Shown here piece by piece: positions 39,421-39,517 of a stretch of 39,517 nt of DNA; the stretch's first letter is position 1, and each line of letters begins with the position of its first letter. The notes beneath the pieces are model-generated. The model saw nothing but the letters and a program-made list of their open reading frames with translations. It ran no database searches and was not told the DNA's origin. Source of the stretch: Clostridiales bacterium. Its GTDB lineage: Bacteria > Bacillota > Clostridia > Oscillospirales > Oscillospiraceae. The stretch lies in contig SFDT01000015.1 in assembly GCA_004558115.1 (NCBI GenBank), positions 1 through 39,517 on the forward strand. Reading direction: 5' to 3'. A program made the translations under genes and the position numbers.

Positions 39421-39495
39421 GGTGACATAGCCAAGTGGTAAGGCAAGGGTCTGCAAAACCCTGATTCCCCGGTTCAAATCCGGGTGTCACCTCCA
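39421..39495 (+). tRNA. tRNA-Cys (GCA)
   Basis: Acceptor GGTGACA / TGTCACC, anticodon loop CTGCAAA giving GCA, T loop TTCAAAT, discriminator T (as usual for tRNA-Cys is U), encoded CCA. It has its own promoter. Confidence 0.95.
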
Positions 39496-39517
39496 TAAGG
39501 TGGCAACAATTCGGATA

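Overview
The window reads as a chromosomal segment of a GC-rich, spore-forming anaerobic Firmicute, most likely a gut clostridium of the Oscillospiraceae / Flavonifractor-Oscillibacter type. The evidence is low-GC-lineage gene order and sporulation genes (yaaL-bofA, spoIID) written in a GC-rich codon dialect, strong GGAGG ribosome sites, TTGACA-N17-TATAAT promoters, an [FeFe] hydrogenase set and a tandem glycine riboswitch. The genus is inferred from general character only. I see no insertion sequence, integrase, phage, CRISPR array or rRNA.

Region by region: 1-3769 holds a dCMP-deaminase-like gene, a large fusion of a polysaccharide pyruvyl transferase domain with an FrhB-type iron-sulfur domain, and a membrane acyltransferase. 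3772-5411 (minus) holds rpsI-rplM and yaaL-bofA. 5489-9394 holds tadA, an unknown membrane protein, and spoIID followed by a secreted protein with a degenerate NodB-like domain. 9450-12968 is a response regulator / histidine kinase / HtrA protease operon. 13018-16569 (minus) holds a split TauE/SafE transporter made of two half-genes, a DUF1540 and a DUF1294 protein, and a pseudouridine catabolic pair psuK-psuG. 16707-20762 holds a frameshifted lipoprotein gene, asnS, a ribbon-helix-helix protein, a tiny cysteine-rich protein, a roughly 500-base gap packed with hairpins, and a ZIP metal transporter. 20803-27056 is a sugar-type ABC transport locus: a DUF624 membrane protein, a LacI-family regulator, two permeases, a binding protein and a translationally coupled metallo-beta-lactamase-fold hydrolase. 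27396-29792 holds two tandem MgtC-like proteins and a PfkB kinase. 29915-35940 holds a glycine riboswitch with an AGCS amino acid symporter, then the hydC-hydB-hydA electron-bifurcating hydrogenase operon. 35983-39495 holds a DUF3298 protein, yerC, a methyltransferase, hslO, and five tRNAs (Val, Asp, Phe, Gly, Cys).

Most of this is core metabolism. The hydrogenase would reoxidise NADH and ferredoxin as H2. The glycine-regulated symporter, the sugar-type ABC locus and the pseudouridine pair point to amino acid, sugar and nucleoside scavenging. spoIID, bofA and yaaL mark endospore formation. The less ordinary items are the pyruvyl-transferase/FrhB fusion with its acyltransferase neighbour, the NodB-like protein lacking its metal ligands behind spoIID, the hairpin-rich gap at 19468-19935, the hydrolase coupled to the ABC operon, the two-gene TauE/SafE transporter, and several palindromes placed at transcription starts (psuK, ABC operon, hydrogenase). 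I did not recognise a complete novel defence or mobile system.
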